A stretch of DNA of 64,000 nucleotides, from the NCBI RefSeq assembly GCF_900115055.1, contig NZ_FOVD01000006.1:62001-126000 (forward strand), given 5' to 3'. The position numbers and the translations under genes were made by a program. The notes under the pieces were generated by a model, which worked only from the letters and a program-made list of their open reading frames with translations, did no database searches and was not told the origin of the DNA. Below, piece after piece: positions 16,675 through 25,924 of the stretch. The number at the start of each line of letters is the position of its first letter. The stretch's first letter is position 1. The stretch is from Chryseobacterium oleae. Its GTDB lineage: Bacteria > Bacteroidota > Bacteroidia > Flavobacteriales > Weeksellaceae.

Positions 16675-18207
16675 ATGAAAAAAATAAGTTTACTGGTATT
16701 CGGGCTTGTTCAGATGCTGGCTTATTCCCAGACTCAGGACCTTACTGCACTGGCTGCCGGTGATCATGTGGGAATGAATGCCCTCTTCGATGATAAGGAC
16801 AATCTTTACGGCTATGTATCCCTTTATTCTTACGGAAAAACGGGTGACAGAACCAAAAAATTCGAATATGTAATTCTGGATAAAAACCTTAATCCTGTTG
16901 CCAATAAAGAATTTGAAGGCGATATCACAGCTGCTTCTTACCGCGGCTATGTTGACTTTAAGGGACAAATCATCTTAAGACCTTCCATGATGGATTATTC
17001 TCTGGTAAAATCAAGAGAGGTCTTCACTCCGGTTTCTATGGTCATCGATCCAAAAACCAATACCATCAAAAGAAAAGTATACTACGATTATCTTGAAGAC
17101 GGAACATTCAAGGAAATTAACGAGCCTAAAAACTGGAAAGCACAGCGCAAGGAAAACCGGGAAGAGAAAAAAGAAAAGGGTTATAACTATGTTTCCGCGG
17201 TTGGAGAAGTAAAAGAAGGTGGCTACTTTGCCGTAGAATACAAAGACTACGGAAAGTATGTGAACAACAACAGCATCATTAAATTTGATGATAATAAAAA
17301 GGAGCTTTGGCGCTATAAATACAATACCGATGGTACCAAAAAGGTTTTCTCCACCTTATCCGTTCTGGACAGAGACGAGAAATACATGTACTGCATCATG
17401 AAAAAGGCGGACGATGATAAAAAGTCTTTCAGCATGGTCGTGATCGATATGAAAACAGGAAAAGAAGCTTCCAATAAGCCAATCACAGGACTTTCCGACA
17501 CCACCATAGACCTCATCGACAGTTTCGCTGTGGGCTATGACAGCAGCCTTGATAATGATAAAACATTTGATGACAAGATTGTTCTTCTGGGAAGAAATTT
17601 CGCCAAGAATGATTATATCGGATATGCCAGAATGATGGTCAACAAATCAGATTTTACGGTAGATACAAAACAAATCAATTTCAAGCCGGATTTCGCGTCC
17701 TATCTTCCGAAAATCAACACCAATGGTATGGTAGAAAGCGGTTATATGCTTCAAACCAAAGATATGTACTTTATGAATGACGGAAGTGTAGGAATTCTTA
17801 CGGAAAAATACAAACCGGCCGGACAGTACAACGCTCCTAAAACTACAGACCTCGTTTATGTGTATACCGATAAAGATTTCAAGATTAAAAATATCCAGGT
17901 TTTTGAGAAAGAGAAGTCAAAATGGGTCAACAGTGATTACCTTTTCTCACAATACCTCAACGGTGGAAAAGATGTGGTATTCTTCTATCGCGATTATCAG
18001 AAAGATGAAGTCACCAGACAGAAAAAATGGAATCTTTTCATCAATACGGTGATCGATGGAAAATTCAAGCAGGAAATCATTCCTATTTCTGAGAAAGACA
18101 ATTATGCCGTTACACCATACGTTGGGAAAGAGGGCTACATTCTTCTCCGTGAATACAACGAAAAAGAAAAATTCAATAAGCTCCGTTTAGAAAAACTGAA
18201 CTATTAA
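16675..18207 (+). CDS. Secreted protein of unknown function, possible beta-propeller (DUF6770-like)
   Basis: A signal peptide (MKKISLLVFGLVQMLAYSQ) opens a 510-residue protein. The mature part consists of repeating strand-rich units such as DDKDNLYGYVSLYSYG and KFEYVILDKNLNPV, with a central Lys/Glu-rich insertion (RKENREEKKEKG). The pattern suggests a beta-propeller or similar all-beta fold. From memory it resembles DUF6770, but I cannot confirm this. A -7 box TATTTTTG at 16653-16660 precedes the ATG. It is convergent with the M48 peptidase gene, sharing a terminator. Confidence 0.7.
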   Translation: MKKISLLVFGLVQMLAYSQTQDLTALAAGDHVGMNALFDDKDNLYGYVSLYSYGKTGDRTKKFEYVILDKNLNPVANKEFEGDITAASYRGYVDFKGQIILRPSMMDYSLVKSREVFTPVSMVIDPKTNTIKRKVYYDYLEDGTFKEINEPKNWKAQRKENREEKKEKGYNYVSAVGEVKEGGYFAVEYKDYGKYVNNNSIIKFDDNKKELWRYKYNTDGTKKVFSTLSVLDRDEKYMYCIMKKADDDKKSFSMVVIDMKTGKEASNKPITGLSDTTIDLIDSFAVGYDSSLDNDKTFDDKIVLLGRNFAKNDYIGYARMMVNKSDFTVDTKQINFKPDFASYLPKINTNGMVESGYMLQTKDMYFMNDGSVGILTEKYKPAGQYNAPKTTDLVYVYTDKDFKIKNIQVFEKEKSKWVNSDYLFSQYLNGGKDVVFFYRDYQKDEVTRQKKWNLFINTVIDGKFKQEIIPISEKDNYAVTPYVGKEGYILLREYNEKEKFNKLRLEKLNY

Positions 18208-18213
18208 AAAAAC

Positions 18214-18242
18214 AAGAATCCTGATGATGCATCAGGATTCTT
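18214..18242. terminator. Bidirectional terminator overlapping the M48 peptidase stop codon
   Basis: A perfect 13-base stem (aagaatcctgatg with catcaggattctt, three-base loop) has A-tracts on one side and T-tracts on the other. The stop codon of the minus-strand peptidase gene (18232-18234) lies inside it. Confidence 0.85.
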
Positions 18243-19566
18243 TTATTTGGTAGCTGCTCTGATAAAAGTCTGCTATATTTTTGATATCATCAAGGCTCAG
18301 GTTCCACATAAAGTTCAGGAACTGCTGATAACTTTCACTTTGATTTTTGGGTTCTATCCTGTCCAGATAACGGTTCAGGTTGTAATTTTTCCGGGCTTCG
18401 TATATTTTCGAGAAACATTTACCCAGCCAGCCTTTGTAATACTTTTCCTCTTCCCCATCCTGCAAAAACTGCATCGAGGCATAAATTCCCAGTCCGTAAT
18501 CTTCGGAGTGAAAATAATTGGGAAGAATCTCCATTCTGGCCATTTTCTTCAAGGTTGTAAAAGTCTCAGTAGGCTTTTCCGACTCCACCGATGGTTTAAG
18601 TTCAGGAAATATTTTTTTCAGCTTTTCAATTCTTCTGGACATTTCCGGATGCGAGGCCAAGGAATCTTTATCCAGTTTTTCTTTATAAAAATTGTAATTG
18701 TACAGCGAGAAATCTTCCTTCTTCATCCACTTTTCGTTGAAGGCTTGTTTGGGAAGATCAAAAAACTTTTTATAGGTTTCTATCTTCAGCTGGCGCGGGG
18801 AAATGGTGTCAAAATTCTGTAGCCGCTGAAGTGCGTTTACATATTCATTCTTTTTAAAATCACTGTTCTTAAAAATCACGTAACCCAGCGAATCTGCCTT
18901 CATTTCCTGTTTTCTTCTTTCCACTCCTTTTTTATACGCGCGGTTTTTAAGGATGTCAAAAGCTTTTTTATTCTGGGTCTGACTGCGACTTTCCGTCGTT
19001 TCTTTCAGGTTTTGTACGGTTATTTTATCCAGCTGATTCTGTTCAATAATGCTTAAAAAAGTTTTGAGGGAATGTTCATCGATCTTATGACCTAATTCAT
19101 GGGTAATCACGGCAGCGATCTGGTCTTCACCATTCAGCCAGTTGTACAGTCCCATATTGATGACAAAAGTTCCGTCCGCAAGGCAATAGGCATTGGGTGT
19201 ATTATCTCTTGCTACCAAAATTTTAAGATCCTGAGGAATTCTGGGATTATTTTTTCTCAGGCGCTGGATCAGGGTTTTTATTTCCGTTTCAAATTCAGAT
19301 TTAAAAATAAAATCTTTGTTTTTCACCTGTTTTTCAAAATCGGTTCCGAATTCTTTATAAATTTTAGACAGTTCAGAGCCTGTCTTCCCGGAATACTGCG
19401 ATCTTAATTTTTTTATAAAAACTTCGTTATTTCCGGCAAAACTTTTTAAAAATTCTTTTCTCTGCAAATAGTCTGCGGTGTCGATCATTTTATAGGTCTG
19501 GGCGGCTCCCATCACTGAAAAAATGAAAAACACGAATACAATGAGTTTTCTGGTCATATTTTTCAT
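18232..19566 (-). CDS. Secreted M48-family zinc metallopeptidase
   Basis: An N-terminal signal (MTRKLIVFVFFIFSVMGAAQ) directs the protein out of the cytoplasm. The metal site is VITHELGHKIDEHS (HExxH), with a downstream Glu in RRKQEMKADSLGYVIF, as in M48 Ste24/BepA-like peptidases. The preceding block YCLADGTFVINMGLYNWL matches the family's conserved N-terminal strand. The frame opens at a TTG at 19578, but ATG 19566 or 19557 gives a normal signal peptide. The C-terminal half is helical and family-specific. A role in envelope protein quality control is inferred. Confidence 0.9.
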   Translation of the reverse strand: MKNMTRKLIVFVFFIFSVMGAAQTYKMIDTADYLQRKEFLKSFAGNNEVFIKKLRSQYSGKTGSELSKIYKEFGTDFEKQVKNKDFIFKSEFETEIKTLIQRLRKNNPRIPQDLKILVARDNTPNAYCLADGTFVINMGLYNWLNGEDQIAAVITHELGHKIDEHSLKTFLSIIEQNQLDKITVQNLKETTESRSQTQNKKAFDILKNRAYKKGVERRKQEMKADSLGYVIFKNSDFKKNEYVNALQRLQNFDTISPRQLKIETYKKFFDLPKQAFNEKWMKKEDFSLYNYNFYKEKLDKDSLASHPEMSRRIEKLKKIFPELKPSVESEKPTETFTTLKKMARMEILPNYFHSEDYGLGIYASMQFLQDGEEEKYYKGWLGKCFSKIYEARKNYNLNRYLDRIEPKNQSESYQQFLNFMWNLSLDDIKNIADFYQSSYQIKES

Positions 19567-19626
19567 CAATAATCGCAAAAATAGTTTATTTACCGTTCCT
19601 TTCTCCTTTTCTTATCAAAATTATTT

Positions 19627-19634
19627 TAAATTTG
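19627..19634 (+). promoter_or_regulatory. -7 promoter box of the serine hydrolase gene
   Basis: TAAATTTG lies 24 bases before ATG 19659. It overlaps the upstream TTG at 19632, so that TTG is unlikely to be the start. Confidence 0.55.
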
Positions 19635-19658
19635 TTTGAGACTGATACTCATGATCAT

Positions 19659-20792
19659 ATGAAGGCATTAAAATATGTAATAGGCGGAGCAGCCGTAGGG
19701 GTAGCCGCAGTTTATCTTTTGGGATACGACTATTTATTCAGCGGAATTTCGAAAACGTATCTTAAAGGAAGATCCAGCGCCTACATCGATGATGGAAAGC
19801 TTTTTCCGGGAAACCTCATCGCTACGGAGGAACCGGAACTCTGGACGGAAGATCCCGACTACAACAAGAAGGAGCTGCCTGAACATGTACTTGATAATCT
19901 GAAACATTCCAAAACCGCAGCTTTTGTGGTTATAAAAAACGGAAAAATCCTTCATGAGCAGTATTGGGACGGCTACAACCAGCTTTCACAGACTAATTCT
20001 TTTTCAATGGCGAAAGCTGTGACAGTAATGCTTTTGGGGAAAGCACTTGAGGAAGGCATCATTAAAAATATCGATGACAGGCTTTCTGATTTCTATCCTG
20101 AATTTAAAGAAAAAGAATTCGGAAGTGAGGTTACACTTAAGAATTTAGCCCAGATGGAAGCCGGACTCGACTGGGATGAAGATTACAACAATCCATTTCT
20201 GCCGAATGCCAAAGCTTATTATGGCAGAAACCTCATCAAAGCCGTATTTTCAAGAAGATTTCAGGAACAGCCCGGCACCCGTTTTCAATACCAAAGCGGA
20301 GCGACTCAACTTCTCGGATTTGCTTTAAAAAAAGCCCTGAATCAAACATTAGCCAGCTATTTATCCGAAAAATTATGGATCCCGATGGGCATGGAACAAA
20401 ACGCCTCATGGAGCACCGACAATCACGGGATGGAAAAAACATATTGCTGCATCCACTCCAATGCGAGAGATTATGCGAAACTGGGACAGCTGTTTTTAGA
20501 TGATGGAAAAGTTGGAGAGCAACAAATCCTCAATCTGAATTTTATCGAGCAAATGAGAACGCCTACTGAAAAATCTCAGGAAATTTATGGAATGGGACTT
20601 TGGATCAATCATGACAATCCCGTTAAACATTATTATTTCCTTGGATTACAGGGGCAATATATCATTATGGTTCCGGAATACAATATGGTAATCGTAAGAA
20701 CCGGAAGCTACAGCAATAACCCTAAAAATGACAGAGGAAGACCGGATCAGGTGAAATTCCTTGTCAATGAATCCGTTCAATTATTTCAGTAA
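19659..20792 (+). CDS. Membrane-anchored serine hydrolase (beta-lactamase-like)
   Basis: The N-terminus is a short hydrophobic anchor (YVIGGAAVGVAAVYLLG). The SxxK nucleophile motif is SFSMAKAVT, and the second-motif tyrosine is in YQSGATQLLGFAL. The protein belongs to the class C beta-lactamase-fold hydrolases with 6-aminohexanoate hydrolase-like members. The third motif is not a clear KTG; HYYFLGLQGQYIIM occupies that position. A YdeI-like gene follows after six bases and is probably co-transcribed. Substrate unknown. Confidence 0.85.
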   Translation: MKALKYVIGGAAVGVAAVYLLGYDYLFSGISKTYLKGRSSAYIDDGKLFPGNLIATEEPELWTEDPDYNKKELPEHVLDNLKHSKTAAFVVIKNGKILHEQYWDGYNQLSQTNSFSMAKAVTVMLLGKALEEGIIKNIDDRLSDFYPEFKEKEFGSEVTLKNLAQMEAGLDWDEDYNNPFLPNAKAYYGRNLIKAVFSRRFQEQPGTRFQYQSGATQLLGFALKKALNQTLASYLSEKLWIPMGMEQNASWSTDNHGMEKTYCCIHSNARDYAKLGQLFLDDGKVGEQQILNLNFIEQMRTPTEKSQEIYGMGLWINHDNPVKHYYFLGLQGQYIIMVPEYNMVIVRTGSYSNNPKNDRGRPDQVKFLVNESVQLFQ

Positions 20793-20798
20793 AAAACT

Positions 20799-21410
20799 AT
20801 GGAAAAATACAATATACAGGTTGATGAATACATCGAAAGATCCCCTGATTTTGCACAACCCATTTTAACTTATCTCCGGGAAACCGTTCATGAATGCTGT
20901 CCCGAAACAGAAGAAGTTCTAAAGTGGAAATTTCCCACTTTCATGTACAAGGGAAAAATTCTCTGTTCAGTTACCTCCTTCAAACAATATTGCAGCCTTG
21001 GATTCTGGCTACATGGGGAGATGAAAACGTTAAAGGAAATGGAAACGGCCGCCGAAAAAAGTTCAATGTTCAGTTTAGGAAAGCTTACTAAAATGGAGGA
21101 TCTTCCCTCTAAAGTTCAGCTTAAAAAAATGATTAAAGAAGCTATGGAACTTACCGACATGGGCGTTACGATGAAAAAAGCGGCACCGTCCAAAGTGGAA
21201 ATTGAGGTCCCTGATTATTTTCAGGCTGCCTTGAATAAGGATAAAAAAGCTTCAGAGGTTTTTGAAAAAGGTTCACCGTCTTTCAGAAAAGAGTACATCA
21301 ACTGGATCACCGAGGCCAAAACCGAAGCAACCAGAAACAAAAGAATGGAACAGGCTTTGGAGTGGCTTGCAGAGGGAAAAGCCAGGCACTGGAAATACCA
21401 AAAACCTTAA
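20799..21410 (+). CDS. YdeI/OmpD-associated (DUF1801 plus OmdA) family protein
   Basis: The first ~110 residues form a DUF1801 domain (EEVLKWKFPTFMYKGKILCS, FKQYCSLGFW). The C-terminal part (residues ~130-203) contains the bacteriocin-protection OmdA-like block YFQAALNKDKKASEVFEKGSP and YINWITEAKTEATRNKRM. Such proteins are small, cytosolic and of unclear function. It begins six bases after the serine hydrolase stop and ends 11 bases from the convergent dnaE2 gene. Confidence 0.85.
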   Translation: MEKYNIQVDEYIERSPDFAQPILTYLRETVHECCPETEEVLKWKFPTFMYKGKILCSVTSFKQYCSLGFWLHGEMKTLKEMETAAEKSSMFSLGKLTKMEDLPSKVQLKKMIKEAMELTDMGVTMKKAAPSKVEIEVPDYFQAALNKDKKASEVFEKGSPSFRKEYINWITEAKTEATRNKRMEQALEWLAEGKARHWKYQKP

Positions 21411-21421
21411 GGAAACAGACA

Positions 21422-24400
21422 TTATATTAAACGTCCTCTTGGCAACCCAATCTCATGTGCCTGCGGATAAGGTTTTCTGGATGTCATACTCACATCTTCT
21501 TTAATTTGCCTGTGAATATCGTATTGCTTCTCTTTATCATAAGCATAACGGGGATCAGGAATCATGGGCATTTTAGCCATCTTATGGATGGTGATGGTTG
21601 GAAAATGAAAATCGACTTCCACCGTTCCTAAAAGCAAATAACACCCTCCTCCCTGAAAATCATATTGCTTCAAACTATCGGGAAAATGGGCTGTGTCAAA
21701 ATACTCACCATGGACGTCTATCCAGGTTCCAAAATACATCGTCCCTTTTTTAGTAGGAACATGTTTTCTTGAAATCAGATAAGCCAGCATCTTTACCTGT
21801 CTTTTGTGAAATTTCAATAAATCATTTACAAAAACAGAACCTCTGTATTTTGTCTGCAAAAGATCAAAAGGACTGCATGAAACCGGAAAACCTATCAATT
21901 CAATTTCATCGAAAGCATCTTCGAAATTTTCTCTTTTTAATTGAGGTAATTTAAATTCCTGAACAGGTTCTTCAATTAACATAAGCCCCCTGTTTTCAGG
22001 TTTAAAATTGACTAATAACAGCCGTGCTTCAACCAGTAATTCATTTTTGGGCTTACCGGTAAATCTGAATGCGCCAATAAAAATTAAAATCTGTACAGTT
22101 TCAATACCAATGGAAATGCGTCTGATAAAATCTTCTAATGACTTATAATCTCCATTTTTTTCACGTTCTTCAACAATTGCATGAGCAATTCGTGTTTCCA
22201 GCCCTTCCAAAAGCATTAAGCCCAAATAAACATCTGTTCCTTTCAGTGTCGTTTGATATTCACTTGTATTCACACAAGGAGTCTGGATATTCCCTCCGGA
22301 CATTTTCGCTTCATGGATATACACTTCAGTGCGGTAGAAACCTCCCTGATTATTGATCACAGAAACCATAAATTCTAAGGGATAATATACTTTCAGATAA
22401 AGGCTCTGATAGCTTTCCACGGCATACGATGCTGAATGGGCCTTACAGAAAGAATATCCGGCAAAGGATTCAATTTGCCGGTAAGCTTCGGCCGTCAACG
22501 CCTCAGAATGCCCTTTTTTCTTACACGATTCAAAGAAATTTGTCCTTACTTCCTGCAGCTTTTGAATAGAGCGGCCTTTCCCACTCATGGCTCTTCGCAG
22601 AATATCTCCATCTGCCAAGGACAGCCCTCCGAAGTACTGGGCAATTTTAATCACGTCCTCCTGATACACCATAATCCCATAAGTCTCCTTCAAATGTTCT
22701 TCAAACACCGGATGAAAATATTCAAACTGATCGGGATGATTGTGCCTGAAAATGTATTCCCGCATCATTCCACTTTGTGCGACTCCCGGTCTGATAATGG
22801 AAGAAGCTGCGACGAGGGTTCTGTAATTGTCACATTTCAGTCTTCTTAAAAGCCCACGCATGGCCGGGGATTCTATATAAAAACATCCGATTGTCTTTCC
22901 TACCGCTAAGTATTCATTTGCCTGTTCTTCATTTTTTGACAAGGTCGTGTCCCGGATATCAATGGTGATTCCCCTTGTTTTTTTAACCAGATTTACAGTG
23001 TCATTAATGGTCCCAAGTCCTCTTTGCGAAAGAATGTCAAATTTTTCCAGGCCAATATCTTCTGCTACGTTCATATCAAACTGAACAATCGGGAATCCTT
23101 TCGGAGGCATTTCTAATGCGGTATAATGGGTAATAGGTTCTTCTGAAATCAAAATTCCGCATGCGTGCATACTTCTTTGATTAGGAAACTTTTCCAATAA
23201 TTTACCGTATTTCTGAACCTGTCGTACCACTGAATTCCGGTCATGGCTCTCCATTGGTTTTTTCGACAAATCATCCAGCTCTTCTTTGGGTAAACCGAAT
23301 ACCTTACCTACTTCTCTGAAAATAGATCTGTATTTAAACTCGACATTGGTTCCACAAAAAGCAACATGGTTTTTTCCATATCGATCAAAAATATATTCCA
23401 AGATGGCATCTCTGTTTTGCCAGCTCCAGTCGAGGTCAAAATCCGGTGGTGTCTTTCGGTTAAGATTAAGGAACCGTTCAAAATACAAATCCAGCTCCAG
23501 CGGACAGATATCGGTAATTCCTAAGCAGTAACTAACTATTGAATTCGCCCCGCTTCCCCGCCCTACATGCATAAACCCCATCTTATTGCTGTAACGGATA
23601 ATATCCCAGGTAATCAGAAAGTAAGAACAGAAATTGAGTTCATCAATAACTCCCAGTTCTTTCTCAACTCTTGTTTGAGCCACTTCATGACCGAGTCCGT
23701 ATCTTTTTTCCAAGCCTAAATATGCCAGCCTGCGGAGAAGTTGTACATCAGATTCTTTAGATTTTGTATAGAACTGTTTGTTCTTAACTTTTTTAAAATC
23801 AAATTCAAAATCACACTGTTCAAGAAGGTTTTTTGTGTTTTCAATAATTTGGGGATATCTCTCAAATGTCTTTATAATATGCTGTTCGGAAATGAAATAT
23901 TCAGATTGACGACAAACCTCTCTTTTTGTTAATTTTGACAGCAATATGTTATTATCAATGGCCCGGAGGATTTTGTGCAGTCCATATTCTTCATCTGTGC
24001 TGAAAGTGACAGGATGAAGGACGACCATTTTAGAAATGTACTTTTTGTATTCCGGACGGATGAGAAAATTTAACTCTTCTATTCTGACTCCCACCAACTC
24101 ATTGGTTTTCAGTTCTGCAGGAATATTACTCATCGGATACACCACCAATACCTCTTTAAATTCCGGTGCCGTTTCAAAGAGTTCTTTATCATCAAAATTA
24201 TGATCAGTGATTACTTTATTAATTTCACCAATTCCTGAGAACCTTCTGGCAATTGCCACATACAGAAGTTTTCCTTCTTTTCTGACTTCAACTCCGGGAA
24301 TAGGTTTTATACCCAGATCTTCGCATGCTTTTTTAAAATCATAGATTCCGGTCACGGTATTGATGTCAGTCAATACCAATTGTTTGGCCCCCAATTCATG

Positions 24401-24475
24401 CGCCTGCCTTACCAATTCCTTAATGGATAAAGTTCCGTAACGGAGGCTATGGAAGGAATGACAATTAATAAACAT
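21422..24475 (-). CDS. dnaE2: DNA polymerase III alpha subunit, error-prone DnaE2/ImuC type
   Basis: This C-family polymerase has 1017 residues, shorter than replicative DnaE (about 1160). The N-terminal PHP domain starts MFINCHSFHSLRYGTLS, but the usual LTDH metal motif reads LTDINTVTG. The palm carries the catalytic acidic motif PPDFDLDW and GRGSGANSIVSYCLGI. A helix-hairpin-helix region and an OB-fold (MYFGTWIDVHGEYFD) follow, with no C-terminal clamp/tau extension of replicative type. It lies 17 bases downstream of dinB, the standard mutasome pairing for damage tolerance. Error-prone function is inferred from that pairing. Confidence 0.9.
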   Translation of the reverse strand: MFINCHSFHSLRYGTLSIKELVRQAHELGAKQLVLTDINTVTGIYDFKKACEDLGIKPIPGVEVRKEGKLLYVAIARRFSGIGEINKVITDHNFDDKELFETAPEFKEVLVVYPMSNIPAELKTNELVGVRIEELNFLIRPEYKKYISKMVVLHPVTFSTDEEYGLHKILRAIDNNILLSKLTKREVCRQSEYFISEQHIIKTFERYPQIIENTKNLLEQCDFEFDFKKVKNKQFYTKSKESDVQLLRRLAYLGLEKRYGLGHEVAQTRVEKELGVIDELNFCSYFLITWDIIRYSNKMGFMHVGRGSGANSIVSYCLGITDICPLELDLYFERFLNLNRKTPPDFDLDWSWQNRDAILEYIFDRYGKNHVAFCGTNVEFKYRSIFREVGKVFGLPKEELDDLSKKPMESHDRNSVVRQVQKYGKLLEKFPNQRSMHACGILISEEPITHYTALEMPPKGFPIVQFDMNVAEDIGLEKFDILSQRGLGTINDTVNLVKKTRGITIDIRDTTLSKNEEQANEYLAVGKTIGCFYIESPAMRGLLRRLKCDNYRTLVAASSIIRPGVAQSGMMREYIFRHNHPDQFEYFHPVFEEHLKETYGIMVYQEDVIKIAQYFGGLSLADGDILRRAMSGKGRSIQKLQEVRTNFFESCKKKGHSEALTAEAYRQIESFAGYSFCKAHSASYAVESYQSLYLKVYYPLEFMVSVINNQGGFYRTEVYIHEAKMSGGNIQTPCVNTSEYQTTLKGTDVYLGLMLLEGLETRIAHAIVEEREKNGDYKSLEDFIRRISIGIETVQILIFIGAFRFTGKPKNELLVEARLLLVNFKPENRGLMLIEEPVQEFKLPQLKRENFEDAFDEIELIGFPVSCSPFDLLQTKYRGSVFVNDLLKFHKRQVKMLAYLISRKHVPTKKGTMYFGTWIDVHGEYFDTAHFPDSLKQYDFQGGGCYLLLGTVEVDFHFPTITIHKMAKMPMIPDPRYAYDKEKQYDIHRQIKEDVSMTSRKPYPQAHEIGLPRGRLI

Positions 24476-24492
24476 GTTGAAAGATTTAAAAC

Positions 24493-25641
24493 TTATTTCC
24501 CGAAATCGAATCCGGAGGCCCGTCCTACAGCATCGGATCCGAAACGGTTTTTGATATAATCCATCGTTTGATACAAACTCATTTGCTCCTCAGTATCTTC
24601 AAATAAATTCATTTGATGATTTCCATGTACCAATCCTGTAAACCGTAAGCCTACAAGCCGAAGCCTCATTCTCCTTGTATAGACTTTATTAAAAAGGTCC
24701 AATGCCACTCTCGACAAGGTATGATCGGCAGATGTGTACGATACTTTACACTGCTTGGTTTCCGTATCAAAATTGGCGTAACGTATTTTTATAACAACCG
24801 TTGATGTCAACCATTTTTCCTGTCTCAGCTGATAAGCCAGCTGTTCTGCCATTCCCGAAATCAATCTTTTTAATTCTATCATATCCATGGTATCGGAGGT
24901 AAAAGTTCTTTCAGTTGATATAGATTTTCTTTCAGAATAAGGAACCACAGGATTTTCATCAATTCCGTTGGCTTTTTTCCATAATTCTTTTCCGTTAAGA
25001 CCAATCATCTGCTGCAAGACCAGCACCGGCATTTCCGATAATGTATGGATGGTGCGGATTCCTATTCTTGATAACAATTGAAAGGTCTTGTCACCCACCA
25101 TTGGAATTTTTTTGATTGACAGGGGATTTAAGAATGGCTTAATTTCCATTTCATTGATCTCCATTCTCCCAACGGGTTTTGCTTCTCCGGTACCAATTTT
25201 AGAAACGGTTTTATTCGTTGACAGCGCAAAACTTATGGGAAGCCCGGCCTCTTTAGTCACCGCTTCTGCAATTTCTTTTGTCCATTGATAGCATCCAAAA
25301 AACTTATCCATCCCGGATAAATCAAGATAAAACTCATCAATACTTGCTTTTTCCATCAGGGGAACTTTTTCCTGAATGATTTCCGTAACCACATGTGATA
25401 AATTAGAGTACATTTCATGATCGCCACGAATCACTTTTGCGTCGGGACAAAGTCTTAATGCCATCCGAATTGGCATCGCTGAGCGAACCCCAAATTTTCT
25501 TGCTTCATAGGAACACGAGGCCACCACTCCACGGTCGCCCCCTCCTATGATTAAGGGAATACCGTCAAGCTGCGAGTTATTACGCCTCTCACAGGATACA
25601 AAAAATGTATCCAGGTCCATATGTACAATTGCTCGGTTCAC
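24493..25641 (-). CDS. dinB: Y-family DNA polymerase (DinB type)
   Basis: The protein begins with the catalytic motif IVHMDLDTFFVSCE and contains the second acidic site in EKASIDEFYLDLSGMDKF. Both carboxylate sites are intact, so it should be catalytically active, unlike ImuB. Finger residues VASCSYEARKFGVRSAMP and a C-terminal little-finger domain complete it. A -7 box (TAATTTTG on the minus strand, 25653-25646) precedes the start. Directly upstream are three TTGATAT/ATATCAA half-sites. Co-transcribed with dnaE2, it forms a translesion cassette; the LexA/UmuD-like gene often found with such cassettes is not adjacent. Confidence 0.92.
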   Translation of the reverse strand: MNRAIVHMDLDTFFVSCERRNNSQLDGIPLIIGGGDRGVVASCSYEARKFGVRSAMPIRMALRLCPDAKVIRGDHEMYSNLSHVVTEIIQEKVPLMEKASIDEFYLDLSGMDKFFGCYQWTKEIAEAVTKEAGLPISFALSTNKTVSKIGTGEAKPVGRMEINEMEIKPFLNPLSIKKIPMVGDKTFQLLSRIGIRTIHTLSEMPVLVLQQMIGLNGKELWKKANGIDENPVVPYSERKSISTERTFTSDTMDMIELKRLISGMAEQLAYQLRQEKWLTSTVVIKIRYANFDTETKQCKVSYTSADHTLSRVALDLFNKVYTRRMRLRLVGLRFTGLVHGNHQMNLFEDTEEQMSLYQTMDYIKNRFGSDAVGRASGFDFGK

Positions 25642-25645
25642 TTTA

Positions 25646-25703
25646 CAAAATTAGATACTTTTTATATCAAACCAACCATTAAAGTTGATATAATTAATAT
25701 CAA
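25646..25703 (-). promoter_or_regulatory. dinB-dnaE2 promoter with TTGATAT/ATATCAA half-sites
   Basis: Reading on the plus strand, ATATCAA is at 25664-25670, TTGATAT at 25685-25691 and ATATCAA at 25697-25703. The last two form a perfect inverted repeat with a five-base spacer. The minus-strand -7 box TAATTTTG occupies 25653-25646, so the half-sites lie at and upstream of the expected -33 region, where a repressor or activator would bind. Confidence 0.5.
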
Positions 25704-25924
25704 TATTGTTTTTCCCAGATACAATACGCTTTTAAGAGATAAGAAAGGAAAACTCAATATGTATATTCTATCATTTTGTTTTTATTCAGAAGTATGGAAA
25801 TATTCCTCTGGTGTACGACCAGAGGATCTTGAACCGAAGGATTTTGATAATTATAACTTGGGAAAAATATTTTTGTGATTAAGTGGAGGCTATTACAAAT
25901 AATTTGCCACCCCGAGTTCTCCGT
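25704..25924. other. Intergenic stretch with a small hairpin, no convincing gene
   Basis: The region between dinB and the antiporter 3' end contains one perfect hairpin (CCTCTGGT 25805-25812, ACCAGAGG 25818-25825). A plus-strand frame of about 39 codons ends near 25878, but it has no recognisable motif and no promoter box. It may be decayed sequence. Confidence 0.4.

Noticed and set aside
25621..25878. Plus-strand ORF of about 86 codons between dinB and the antiporter
   Set aside because: It overlaps the dinB start and promoter, has no recognised motif and no -7 box of its own.
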